A stretch of 53,027 bases of DNA from CAIVAT01 sp037128705 (lineage in GTDB: Bacteria > Bacteroidota > Bacteroidia > Bacteroidales > FEN-979), in assembly GCA_037128705.1 (NCBI GenBank), contig JBAXVX010000027.1, positions 1 through 53,027 of the forward strand, written 5' to 3'. The position numbers and the translations under genes are program-made. Numbering within the stretch: the stretch's first letter is position 1; each line of letters begins with the position of its first letter. Under the pieces are notes generated by a model that was not told the DNA's origin, searched no databases, and saw only the letters and a program-made list of their open reading frames with translations. This document shows positions 17,028-25,520 of this stretch, piece after piece.

Positions 17028-19016
17028 TCATTCTGATTCCCGCGTCTCTTCCACCCGCAGATCATCGATGTAAAACAGCTGTTTTCCGGGATTCCAGATA
17101 TAGACTTTCAGGATATCGCCGGGCGATTTGATCACAGGGAGCGGCACGGAGAGGCTGACCCGTCCCCACCGGTTTAACCTGAGTTTTTGCTCGTTCAGGT
17201 TGAGCGAAGAATAGCTGTAGGGCTGATTTTTGTGCTCGAAGGAGATGACCAGCAGGGTGTTTTTATTGCTTTTTTCAGGCAGGTTGACATAGGCTGCCAC
17301 GCGGATTCCCCTTTTCAGCCCGTCACCCTTTAACAGCGTATCAGGATGGCTGGGATGAAGATCCGAAACACTCCGGCACAACCCCGGGCTGTATTCCATG
17401 CGGCCATCCATGACAAAAGCAAACTTTCCCCCATGCACGATATTGCCTGACAACAGGGATGGATCTCCGAAATCGCCGGGCATTTCGAAGGGTTGCAGGT
17501 AGAGGGTGTCGAGACAGTTTTTTGATTCAAGGATATCCAGCAGTGAATCGCGGATAGCGAAGTTGTCGGCCGACTGTCCGGGGGGCAGGGTCCTGGTGAT
17601 GTAGCAATCGTAATTGCCGCCGCCAAAGGTGATCCATGGTTTTTCGGGCCTGAAATAATTGACCAGCCGCTGGTGCGGATTTTCCAGCAGCGAATCAACC
17701 GGGATCTTCGATTCATTGGCGCCGAAGTGGGCATCCCAGATCATCAGCGAGCCGGCCGGAATGGTGTCGAGGTATTTCGGATCGCCGAAGAGATAACAGC
17801 GGGCCGGCGACTTTCCATAGGGATCGGCGCCCAGGTAATAGGGTACATTGTTGTCGGTGTAGAAAAACAGCCGATGAGCATAGGTAGAAGACTTTATCCA
17901 GTTTGCCGCCTCCCTGATGGTGGTCTCTTCGGGGGAAAGCGGATGCGGTACGACATAAATCCGGAAGGGTGCGATCACCACGATGGCCAGGATGACAGTG
18001 CGGAAGACAGCCCGCACGATGCCCTTCTTCCCGACGACCTCCTCCAGCGCACCGTATCCTTTGAGTGCAACGATTGCCGCCAGGGGCATCACCGCCGCAA
18101 GCACCCGGTCCAGCCCCATCGAACCTCCCATCGCTTTCCAGTAGAGGAGGGAGTGAAAAGTTAAATAGAGCAGGAATGGCGCCAGGACCAGGAAAATCAG
18201 CAGGTTGTTCCTGTGGCGGATGACCTTATCACCGGAAAAAAGATGAAGGACAGCCGCGATGATCCCGGCCAGGAAAAGGATCTCCAAAGGCAATCCCAGG
18301 GTTGAATCGCGGCTCTCAAGGAAGTGCCACAAACTGCCTGTTTTATTGTAAATCGGATGGTGGTAGTTGATGGGGTAGGGAAACTGGGTAAAAACCCAGA
18401 AGAGATCACCGTAATAAACGCTGCCCAGCAGGCTGAAGAACAACACACCGGTTGCCAGGAAGGGGAGGGCTTTGTATTGCCGAGCCCACAGCAGGGCCAG
18501 TAAAAACAGGGGAAGCAGGATAAACCCCTCGGTGCGGGCAAAGGGGATGAAGGAGATCACGATGGCGGAGGCGATGTAATTTCCGCGGATAAAGAGAAAA
18601 ACCGACAGGATCATCAGGAAGCTGAACAATATTTCGGTGAGGGCCGTAGGCATCATCATGAAATAGAGCGGGGTGAAACATACAAAGACCAGCGCGGGAA
18701 ATGCCGGCTTCATTTTGAGCATCCCGGCAATGCGGAAGGCAAACCATGCGGTGAGGAGGCCAAGCATGGTGTTGAAAAGTTTCACCCCCGGCAACCCGAA
18801 CTGGGCAAAGGGGGATGCCAGGATGGTGAAAAGCGGACGTCCCCAGGAATAGAGAAACAGGTGCGGGTATTTGAAGGCGTAATGGGAAAGGAGGTAATGG
18901 GTGATGTTATCGGCACCGCCGAAATACCCTTCCGATAACAGCGACAGGGTAACAAGCAGGATACAAAGAGCGGCCAGGATGACCAGATGGAGTTTATGCC
19001 TGAAAAAACCTGTCAT
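17028..19016 (-). CDS. GT-C-like polytopic membrane protein with C-terminal beta-sandwich-like module
   Basis: A 662-residue protein with first span at about residues 11-27 and first loop G-G-A-D36-N-I-T-H-Y, again an acidic residue at the GT-C catalytic position. About ten spans follow to residue 370, then a long soluble domain. The last part matches the module of the locus: FAFVMDGRMEYSPGL, then LNRWGRVSLSV, LKVYIWNPG and FYIDDLRVE. I place the start at ATG 19016, not at the in-frame codon 14 triplets upstream, because a minus-strand promoter-like element lies at 19037-19044, inside that longer reading. It is convergent with the T9SS gene at 14155-17013 and divergent from the AlgJ/X-like gene at 19110. 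The acceptor is unknown. Confidence 0.65.
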   Translation of the reverse strand: MTGFFRHKLHLVILAALCILLVTLSLLSEGYFGGADNITHYLLSHYAFKYPHLFLYSWGRPLFTILASPFAQFGLPGVKLFNTMLGLLTAWFAFRIAGMLKMKPAFPALVFVCFTPLYFMMMPTALTEILFSFLMILSVFLFIRGNYIASAIVISFIPFARTEGFILLPLFLLALLWARQYKALPFLATGVLFFSLLGSVYYGDLFWVFTQFPYPINYHHPIYNKTGSLWHFLESRDSTLGLPLEILFLAGIIAAVLHLFSGDKVIRHRNNLLIFLVLAPFLLYLTFHSLLYWKAMGGSMGLDRVLAAVMPLAAIVALKGYGALEEVVGKKGIVRAVFRTVILAIVVIAPFRIYVVPHPLSPEETTIREAANWIKSSTYAHRLFFYTDNNVPYYLGADPYGKSPARCYLFGDPKYLDTIPAGSLMIWDAHFGANESKIPVDSLLENPHQRLVNYFRPEKPWITFGGGNYDCYITRTLPPGQSADNFAIRDSLLDILESKNCLDTLYLQPFEMPGDFGDPSLLSGNIVHGGKFAFVMDGRMEYSPGLCRSVSDLHPSHPDTLLKGDGLKRGIRVAAYVNLPEKSNKNTLLVISFEHKNQPYSYSSLNLNEQKLRLNRWGRVSLSVPLPVIKSPGDILKVYIWNPGKQLFYIDDLRVEETRESE

Positions 19017-19036
19017 GGATGCGTGTTCAACCGGCA

Positions 19037-19044
19037 CAAAGATA
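19037..19044 (-). promoter_or_regulatory. Putative -7 promoter element
   Basis: TATCTTTG on the minus strand matches TAnnTTTG and ends 20 bases before ATG 19016. It supports that start over a longer reading and forms one half of a divergent promoter pair. Confidence 0.5.
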
Positions 19045-19076
19045 GGAAAGGGGAGCAAGCGGGTTTCAAATTTCCT

Positions 19077-19084
19077 TAGATTTG
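19077..19084 (+). promoter_or_regulatory. Putative -7 promoter element
   Basis: TAGATTTG matches TAnnTTTG, 25 bases before the ATG at 19110. It is the plus-strand half of the divergent pair with 19037-19044; the two elements are only 32 bases apart. Confidence 0.5.
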
Positions 19085-19109
19085 TACGGAAATCAATTTT
19101 TCACGGTTT

Positions 19110-20573
19110 ATGCGCACGGCTAAGGGTCTCCTGTTTTTTTTGATATTGCTGGTCCTCTCAGCCCCCGCACTTCACCTGGCCCTGAAGGTGATCAGGGAGC
19201 CCGACCTGCATGGCTATTATCACCAGACCGAACCCCCGTCGCTCGATTCCCTGACCTGGAAAAGATGGTTTTCCTCCGTTTTCCAGGACCCATTTGCAAC
19301 CAGGGTAAACGACTATTCCGGCCTCCGCAAATCGCTGATCCGCATCAACAACCAGTATGACTTTACACTTTACGGACTGACCCACGCCAGGGGATTTATC
19401 CTGGGCAAAAGCGGGTATCTTTTCGAGGAGGATTACATTCATGAATACAACGGCGATTATTTCATCGGGCGGGCGGCCATCGATAAAAAACTGTCGCGCC
19501 TGAAGAATGTATCGGACAGCTTACGTGCCCATAACATCCCATTGATCCTGGTCTATGAACCGGGGAAGGCCAGTTTTTTTCCTGAATACATTCCCGGCCG
19601 GTTTCATCCTGAAAGTAAAAGGGAGACCAATTCCGACTATTTCATCCGGCGAAGCCGCCAGCTGGGACTCTCTTTCACAGACCTGAACAGCTATTTCCTG
19701 GCGATGAAGGATACCGCACGCCACCCGCTCTTCCCGCGTTATGGCATGCACTGGAGCCTGTATGCCGTTCCGTTTGCGGTTGATACGCTCAGCAGGCTGA
19801 TTGAATCGGAGACCGGGAAGCAACTGCCCGATTTCAAGACCAGTAATCTCGCTACTTCCATGACACCGAGGGGAACCGATAACGACATTGGCGAATTGCT
19901 CAACCTGGCCTGCCCGCTGAAACCCACCCCCGGGGCCTATCCTTCCATTGTTTTTCAACCTGGTGCCAAGAAGTCAGTTTCTGCGCTGGTCATTGCCGAC
20001 AGCTATTACGTGAACATCGTGGAGGACTACGGCAGCAAGTTGTTCAAAACACAGGATTACTGGTACTACAACAACAAGCTCTATCCATACCAGAACAATG
20101 ATCCGCCCAGATATGTCGACAAATCGGATCTCAGGGCAAAACTTGAAACATATGATGTGGTGCTGCTCATGGTTTCAGAGATCAACCTTCATTGCGGATT
20201 CTGGAATTTTGCCGATGAATCTTTCCTGGCGTTTCATCCTGAGAAGAAAGATCCGAAACGGTACGACATCGAAAATGAGATCAGGAATGACCGGGAATGG
20301 TTCCGTTTTATGGTAGGCAAGGCCAGGGTGCAACAGAAACCGCTGGAGGAGATGATCAGGCGTGACGCCGAATTTACCTTTTTCTCCAAATACAGCAGCC
20401 TGGCCGGGAAAAGTTACCTGGATTCGGTCGACTACATGGCCTTAAGCATCAAAAACAACCCGGAATGGCTGGCCCTGGTCGAAAAAAAGGCCAGAGAACG
20501 CAGCATCAGTCTCGATTCCATGGTGATGCTCGATGCCATTTATTCCTATGATCAACTGAAAAAAAAGCATTAA
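19110..20573 (+). CDS. AlgJ/AlgX-like SGNH-type protein, second paralogue
   Basis: A 487-residue paralogue of the protein at 8693-9991. The N-terminus has a span (about residues 6-23). The hallmark segments are at nearly the same positions: Y-G212-M-H214-W-S and I-A-D-S298-Y-Y. As in the first paralogue, the residue two before the His is Gly where AlgJ/AlgX have Asp. The C-terminus carries two copies of the short unit: one with DREWFRFMVGKARVQQ ... RRDAEFTF and one with NPEWLALVEKKARER ... LDAIYSY. The first paralogue has one copy. No MBOAT gene is adjacent, so it may share the one at 9994-11451 or act on a second position of the glycan. It is probably anchored in or exported across the inner membrane. 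Confidence 0.7.
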   Translation: MRTAKGLLFFLILLVLSAPALHLALKVIREPDLHGYYHQTEPPSLDSLTWKRWFSSVFQDPFATRVNDYSGLRKSLIRINNQYDFTLYGLTHARGFILGKSGYLFEEDYIHEYNGDYFIGRAAIDKKLSRLKNVSDSLRAHNIPLILVYEPGKASFFPEYIPGRFHPESKRETNSDYFIRRSRQLGLSFTDLNSYFLAMKDTARHPLFPRYGMHWSLYAVPFAVDTLSRLIESETGKQLPDFKTSNLATSMTPRGTDNDIGELLNLACPLKPTPGAYPSIVFQPGAKKSVSALVIADSYYVNIVEDYGSKLFKTQDYWYYNNKLYPYQNNDPPRYVDKSDLRAKLETYDVVLLMVSEINLHCGFWNFADESFLAFHPEKKDPKRYDIENEIRNDREWFRFMVGKARVQQKPLEEMIRRDAEFTFFSKYSSLAGKSYLDSVDYMALSIKNNPEWLALVEKKARERSISLDSMVMLDAIYSYDQLKKKH

Positions 20574-20578
20574 ATTTG
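20571..20578 (+). promoter_or_regulatory. Putative -7 promoter element overlapping a stop codon
   Basis: TAAATTTG matches TAnnTTTG. Its first three bases are the TAA stop of the upstream AlgJ/X-like gene, and it ends 29 bases before ATG 20608. It may give the next two genes a separate start of transcription. Confidence 0.4.
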
Positions 20579-20607
20579 TCTGTTGCTGATTCACTATACC
20601 GGCCTGC

Positions 20608-22395
20608 ATGAATAGAAAAACCAAGAGACTGCTCGTTTTCGGCTTCCTGATCCTGTGTTCCGTTGTCATGCTGGCGTTGGGTTTGAAGTATTTTCCCTTC
20701 ACCAAGGTGATGAAGATGCCCGCCGGTTCGGAACAGGTATTTGTCGATCCGCAAAAAATCAGGACCCTTTCGCCCAACACCCTTTACTTTGATTTTGAGC
20801 TGGCCCCCGGCAAAGAGATGCCCGGAGGATTCTACAAAGGGCAGGCCCACTCGGGGCAGTATTCGGTGAAGGCCTTCGGGCAAAACAGCTTCAGCGTTGC
20901 CGTTGAACGAACGGCCAGGGAGATCGGGGTACAAAACCTGAAAGCCGTGGCGCTGAGTGCCTGGCTGTATATATTTCCAACAAAGAAAGAGGTAAAGGGA
21001 AGCATGGTCTTCACCGCCTCCAACGAACTGGGAGTCAATGTGTGCTGGGAGGGGATCGGGGTGGTTGAACCCGAGGTTCCGCAGGGGAAATGGTTCAAGG
21101 TGAGCAAATATTTCGACCTCTCCAAAGTCCAGTTCAAGCCCGACTACAAGATCCAGGTCTATTTCTGGAACAACAGCAGTACCGACATCCTCATTGATGA
21201 TTATACCATTGTCTTCGGCGGACCGGTCGACCGCCGCGGCGACTCGGCGTGGGTTGACATGACAAAACCGGCCGGATACACCCCCCGGTTCAACTATCCC
21301 CCTTTCCCTGTTTCCTATCTTGAGAAGGAGCCGGCGGGTACCTCCTCAAAGGTGGCTGAGATCTCCCCGGGCGACCAGGTGGTTGCCGGCAATTTCCTGA
21401 ATACCGGCAACGACGGACTTTTTATCATCCGGCAGGATGGCCGGCCGGCCGGCTATGCCTTTTGCCCGGAGACCCGCGAATTCCGGAAAGTAACCCTGAA
21501 CAACGCATCAGCACTGGCCCCGGTTCAGCGGGTCAATAAAATTCTGAAGGGCAAATTCCTGGGAAGCCAGGCCGACCAGCTCATCGTGAGCGGCGAAAAG
21601 GGCTGGGTGCTTGCAGCACTCGAACCAATTCCCAGCCTGTGTAAGGCAACGGGAGCTTTGCAAACGAGCCTGAAGCTCCTCTGGAAATCGGAGTTACCGG
21701 TCACCTCCATTTACGCCGGTGACTTCAATGGCGACCGCCAGGCTGAAATCCTGGTCATTTCGGACAACGGCTCATGGAAGGTGATGTCGTTCGACGCGAA
21801 GGCAGGTACCGGGGGCAACTGGAAGGTAATGGCCGAAGATGATCACGAACCGGTAAAGGATTGGATTAAAGGCAGCCAGGAGCCGGGCATCTCGGCCGGG
21901 CGATTCCTCCCGGGTTCCTCCTGCGACCTGGTTTTGACCGTGGCAAAGCGCAATGGGGAGAAAGCCTGTTCCTACACCCTGATGAAACTGAACCTTGCCC
22001 GCATGAAGTGGGATCCGCTCTACAGCGAGCAACAGAAACACGTGGGGAAAACCTTCGGGCCGGATACGCTCAAACCTTCCGACCTCTTTTTCACCCTCAA
22101 TTCGCAGGCGGGGAACGAGGGAAAGGTATACCGGTACAACCGCGACTGGCGGTATGACCTGAAAGAGATCCGCTTCAACGATACCACCTTCAGGATTGTA
22201 TCGGATGTCGATTTCCAGGGGTTCGACAAGGACCGCAATCCAAAATATTATGAAACGCTGACCCTGGTCCCCGGATATTTCCTGTCGCCTTCAGCCGGCA
22301 CATTCCTGGTCATCGGATCGGTGAAGAAGGAGCGGCACTATGAATCCATATTACCCGATTTTGTCCAACGCTATGCGCTTCCCAATCAAAAGTAA
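20608..22395 (+). CDS. Membrane-anchored protein: beta-sandwich-like module plus FG-GAP-like repeats
   Basis: A 595-residue protein with one N-terminal span (about residues 7-25) and a large soluble region. Residues about 57-210 are the module seen four more times in the locus: LYFDFELAPG, then HSGQYSVKA, LSAWLYIFP, IQVYFWNNS and ILIDDYTIV. Residues about 250-560 have repeats like VVAGNFLNTGNDGLFII and IYAGDFNGDRQAEILVIS. The D-F-N-G-D-x-x-x-E-I/D-L pattern is typical of FG-GAP/VCBS beta-propeller blades with calcium-binding loops. There is no catalytic motif I can name. The context suggests a periplasmic scaffold or glycan-binding subunit working with the GT-C and acylation proteins. Confidence 0.65.
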   Translation: MNRKTKRLLVFGFLILCSVVMLALGLKYFPFTKVMKMPAGSEQVFVDPQKIRTLSPNTLYFDFELAPGKEMPGGFYKGQAHSGQYSVKAFGQNSFSVAVERTAREIGVQNLKAVALSAWLYIFPTKKEVKGSMVFTASNELGVNVCWEGIGVVEPEVPQGKWFKVSKYFDLSKVQFKPDYKIQVYFWNNSSTDILIDDYTIVFGGPVDRRGDSAWVDMTKPAGYTPRFNYPPFPVSYLEKEPAGTSSKVAEISPGDQVVAGNFLNTGNDGLFIIRQDGRPAGYAFCPETREFRKVTLNNASALAPVQRVNKILKGKFLGSQADQLIVSGEKGWVLAALEPIPSLCKATGALQTSLKLLWKSELPVTSIYAGDFNGDRQAEILVISDNGSWKVMSFDAKAGTGGNWKVMAEDDHEPVKDWIKGSQEPGISAGRFLPGSSCDLVLTVAKRNGEKACSYTLMKLNLARMKWDPLYSEQQKHVGKTFGPDTLKPSDLFFTLNSQAGNEGKVYRYNRDWRYDLKEIRFNDTTFRIVSDVDFQGFDKDRNPKYYETLTLVPGYFLSPSAGTFLVIGSVKKERHYESILPDFVQRYALPNQK

Positions 22396-22405
22396 CCGCA
22401 AATCC

Positions 22406-24328
22406 ATGAACCATCTCCTGAGATATATCCTGCTCTGCTTCTTCGTTCCCGGGTTAGTTATGTCGTGCGGACAATCTACGAAATCGCTGGAGGTTGCAAG
22501 TGAAGAGTTCGTTGTCAAGAACTTCAACCCCCTTGCCAACTGGAAACCGGACCAGATCCTCTACCTTGATTATTCAGATGCCATCACCCGGGGTTTTATC
22601 ATTCCCACCGCCAGGCAGGTGGAGGGCGGATTGTTTCAACTCAGGTTTATGTTGAAAAACAAAGGAACCGCGCCGCAAAATTTCCGCTACAAGATCTTTT
22701 ACCAGAATGAATCCTATAAATTCCCCGAACGTGACCCGGCCGACAGTACCCGGCAGCACCCCAATGCCTGGGAAAACTTTTACGGAAGCTGGGAAGATGG
22801 ATCGCTCCTCTTTGCCGAAACAGGGATCATCCCCGCCGACAATGAGTTTCATGCCGTTGAAAGCACCTTCCGCATTGTCGGGAACCCAAGGGATGAACAG
22901 CGTTATTATTCGGGCAATCAAAACGACCGGTGGAAACGCAATCCCAGGGTTGGAAATTACAGCTTCATGCTCGTGGTCACCTCAGAGTTGAATGTGAAAC
23001 AAAAGATCATCCCCGAAAATGTGCAAAACCTGGCCATGAAGAGTGAATCAGGGTTTGTGAACCCCTGGTTTTATTTTCTGTACGGGGCAGGAAGATCTTT
23101 GAAAAACACCATCATACAGCGATCTCCTTCCATGCTGAAGGTCATGGCCAGTCCCGATCCCGGTGCCGGCATCTACATCAATCCGGGCTCCTTTTCGAAG
23201 GAGGATGTGGAGAAATTAAAGATGAACAATTGCGGCCAGGATTCAACGCTATACCGGACTGCGGCCTTCGATCAGTTTTTCCATTACGTCGATCCGGCCA
23301 CGAAGATGAACAACATCCCGGTGATTGCCGATATCCTGAACGGGAATTATTCAAGGCTGGACTACAACTGGAACAAAAGGTTTTACCGAAAGGAGGAGTT
23401 GGTGGCCATCACGGCCACGGTGACCAAACAGCCTTGTGAAACGGTCATCTCCGACCCCGTTGATCATAAAATCACCCTCCGGAATCCGAAATCGGAATTC
23501 GGAAAATGGCAGAAACAAAATGCCGGGGTGATCACCCGCCACGGGCTGACCTTCGGAAAATACACCCTCAAGTGCAAGCTGACCGAACTGCTGAACAGGA
23601 ACAACATGTGGAACGGGGTGACCAACGCGATCTGGCTGATCACCCAGGCCCAGGCCGACTGGAACTTCCGCCGCGACTGCAACAACGCCGGGTACATGGC
23701 CAACTATTACGGCGGACAACAGGATCAGCGGGTGAAAAATGTGGGCTATTCAGAGATTGATTTCGAGATCCTGAAAACGGTGCCCTACTGCCCGTCATGG
23801 CTCCTGCCGCCTGCTTATTTCCAGGGGACCGATGACCAGAGCAATGTGCAGAACTGGAATATTCCTTTTCCCGAAGAGATCCTGGCCGACGATGACAAGA
23901 TCATGGTATCCTGCACCAACTGGGACATGGCGTGCTGGCAGCCCGCAGACTTTACCGATGGCTGTTACCCGGTACATTATGAAAACAAAACCTTCTGGGC
24001 CCACCGCTGGGATAAGAACTACCGGGCGCTGACCCAGAAAACGCCGGAGCGCGACGACGAACTCTTCGCATCAAAATATTACTATTTCCAGATCGACTGG
24101 CAGCCCGACAAAATCATCTGGCGGATCGGACCGGAAAAAGACAAACTCCGCGTGGTTGGCTATATGGACGACAAGGTCACCTCCATCCCGAATAACCAGA
24201 TGCTGCTGATCGTCACCCAGGAGTTCCACAACACCAAATGGTGGGTGGGTTCTGCCTATTCGCAGGACAACACCCCCTTCCCCAAGGAAGATTATGTCGG
24301 CGAAATTTTTGAACTGACCATTGAATAG
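22406..24328 (+). CDS. GH16-like lipoprotein (putative glycan hydrolase or transglycosylase)
   Basis: A 640-residue lipoprotein when started at ATG 22406, which follows the upstream stop by 10 bases and gives a clean signal (NHLLRYILLCFFVPGLVMS) with lipobox Cys21. An in-frame start at 22340 would overlap the previous gene and bury the signal. Residues about 30-330 are an N-terminal part I cannot name. From about 370 the sequence looks like glycoside hydrolase family 16: FGKYTLKCKL, GVTNAIWLI, then S-E450-I-D452-F-E454, the E-x-D-x-E catalytic signature, and later YYYFQIDWQPDKIIWRIG. GH16 enzymes cut or transfer beta-1,3/1,4 glucans and galactans. Here it could trim or remodel the glycan of the locus at the cell surface. 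Sugar specificity is not readable. Confidence 0.75.
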   Translation: MNHLLRYILLCFFVPGLVMSCGQSTKSLEVASEEFVVKNFNPLANWKPDQILYLDYSDAITRGFIIPTARQVEGGLFQLRFMLKNKGTAPQNFRYKIFYQNESYKFPERDPADSTRQHPNAWENFYGSWEDGSLLFAETGIIPADNEFHAVESTFRIVGNPRDEQRYYSGNQNDRWKRNPRVGNYSFMLVVTSELNVKQKIIPENVQNLAMKSESGFVNPWFYFLYGAGRSLKNTIIQRSPSMLKVMASPDPGAGIYINPGSFSKEDVEKLKMNNCGQDSTLYRTAAFDQFFHYVDPATKMNNIPVIADILNGNYSRLDYNWNKRFYRKEELVAITATVTKQPCETVISDPVDHKITLRNPKSEFGKWQKQNAGVITRHGLTFGKYTLKCKLTELLNRNNMWNGVTNAIWLITQAQADWNFRRDCNNAGYMANYYGGQQDQRVKNVGYSEIDFEILKTVPYCPSWLLPPAYFQGTDDQSNVQNWNIPFPEEILADDDKIMVSCTNWDMACWQPADFTDGCYPVHYENKTFWAHRWDKNYRALTQKTPERDDELFASKYYYFQIDWQPDKIIWRIGPEKDKLRVVGYMDDKVTSIPNNQMLLIVTQEFHNTKWWVGSAYSQDNTPFPKEDYVGEIFELTIE

Positions 24329-24368
24329 GACTTGAAATAAAAGCAGGATCACAATTTAAATGTAACGT

Positions 24369-25520
24369 ATGAAGATCATTGTATTAGGTGCCGGCCTCGT
24401 AGGAGGCCCGATGGCCCTCGACCTCGCAGCCGATCAGAACCTGACGGTTGCCATTGCCGACATTAACCAGGAAACCCTAGCGAAACTCCTCGAGCGGCAG
24501 AAATCCCGCGGTACTACGGGAAAAGCGATCACAACCCTTGTTGCCGACCTCAAGGACCCTGACCGGGTGGCCCAGCTGGTGAAGGATTACGACATGGTAA
24601 TCAACGCGGTGCCGGGCTTCATGGGCTTTCAAACCCTCAAAGCCGTCGTTGGCGCAGGTAAAAATGTAGTCGACATTGCCTTCTTCATCGAGGATCCGTT
24701 CCAGCTTGACGAGCTGGCCCTCCGAAACAATGTGACAGCCATCATGGATATGGGCGTGGCGCCCGGCATGTGCAACGTACTCATCGGGTATGCCGACCAC
24801 CTGCTCGACGAAACGGAAAATATCCTCTACATGGTGGGCGGACTTCCCGAAATAAGGGAATGGCCCTATGAATACAAGGCCGTGTTTTCACCCATCGATG
24901 TAATAGAGGAGTATACCCGCCCGGCACGGTACATTGAAAACGGGAAATTTATTGTCAAACCGGCCCTCTCAGATCCCGAGCTGCTGAACTTTCCCGGCAT
25001 CGGGACTTTGGAAGCCTTCAACACCGACGGGCTGCGTTCATTGGCCCATACCGTGAAATGTCCCAACATGAAAGAGAAGACGCTACGGTATCCCGGGCAC
25101 ATTGAGAAGATGCGGGTACTGCGCGAAACAGGCTTTTTCAGCCAGGAGGAGGTGGAGGTGCAAGGGATCCGCATCAGGCCCATGGATCTCACAGCCAAAC
25201 TGCTCTTCCCGAAATGGAAGCTGAAAGAGGGAGAGGTCGATATCACCGTAATGCAGGTCATGGTCGAAGGAAAGAAGGACGGCAAGGCTGCCCGCTACAT
25301 CTGGGACCTCTATGATAAATACGATCCGGCCTCCGGGATCCATTCCATGGCCCGTACCACAGGTTATTCAGCCACCGTAGCCCTGCGCATGATCGCCGCC
25401 GGCCTCTATACCCAAAAGGGCATTTCTGTTCCCGAATTTATCGGAAAACGACCTGAATGCGTTGCTTACCTGCTCAATGGATTGAAAGAAAGAGGAATCG
25501 TTTACCGGGAAACCCATTAA
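24369..25520 (+). CDS. Saccharopine dehydrogenase-family oxidoreductase
   Basis: A 383-residue NAD(P)-dependent enzyme. The N-terminal Rossmann motif is IIVLGAGLVGGPMALDLA (about residues 2-19), followed by the strand-2 acidic region AIADIN. The segment MDMGVAPGMCNVLIG is characteristic of the saccharopine dehydrogenase/carboxynorspermidine synthase superfamily, and the length fits. Members act in lysine metabolism or polyamine synthesis; the exact substrate here cannot be set. It is convergent with the PBP1A gene, overlapping by 4 bases at the stop codons, and shows no obvious link with the glycan locus upstream. Confidence 0.8.
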   Translation: MKIIVLGAGLVGGPMALDLAADQNLTVAIADINQETLAKLLERQKSRGTTGKAITTLVADLKDPDRVAQLVKDYDMVINAVPGFMGFQTLKAVVGAGKNVVDIAFFIEDPFQLDELALRNNVTAIMDMGVAPGMCNVLIGYADHLLDETENILYMVGGLPEIREWPYEYKAVFSPIDVIEEYTRPARYIENGKFIVKPALSDPELLNFPGIGTLEAFNTDGLRSLAHTVKCPNMKEKTLRYPGHIEKMRVLRETGFFSQEEVEVQGIRIRPMDLTAKLLFPKWKLKEGEVDITVMQVMVEGKKDGKAARYIWDLYDKYDPASGIHSMARTTGYSATVALRMIAAGLYTQKGISVPEFIGKRPECVAYLLNGLKERGIVYRETH

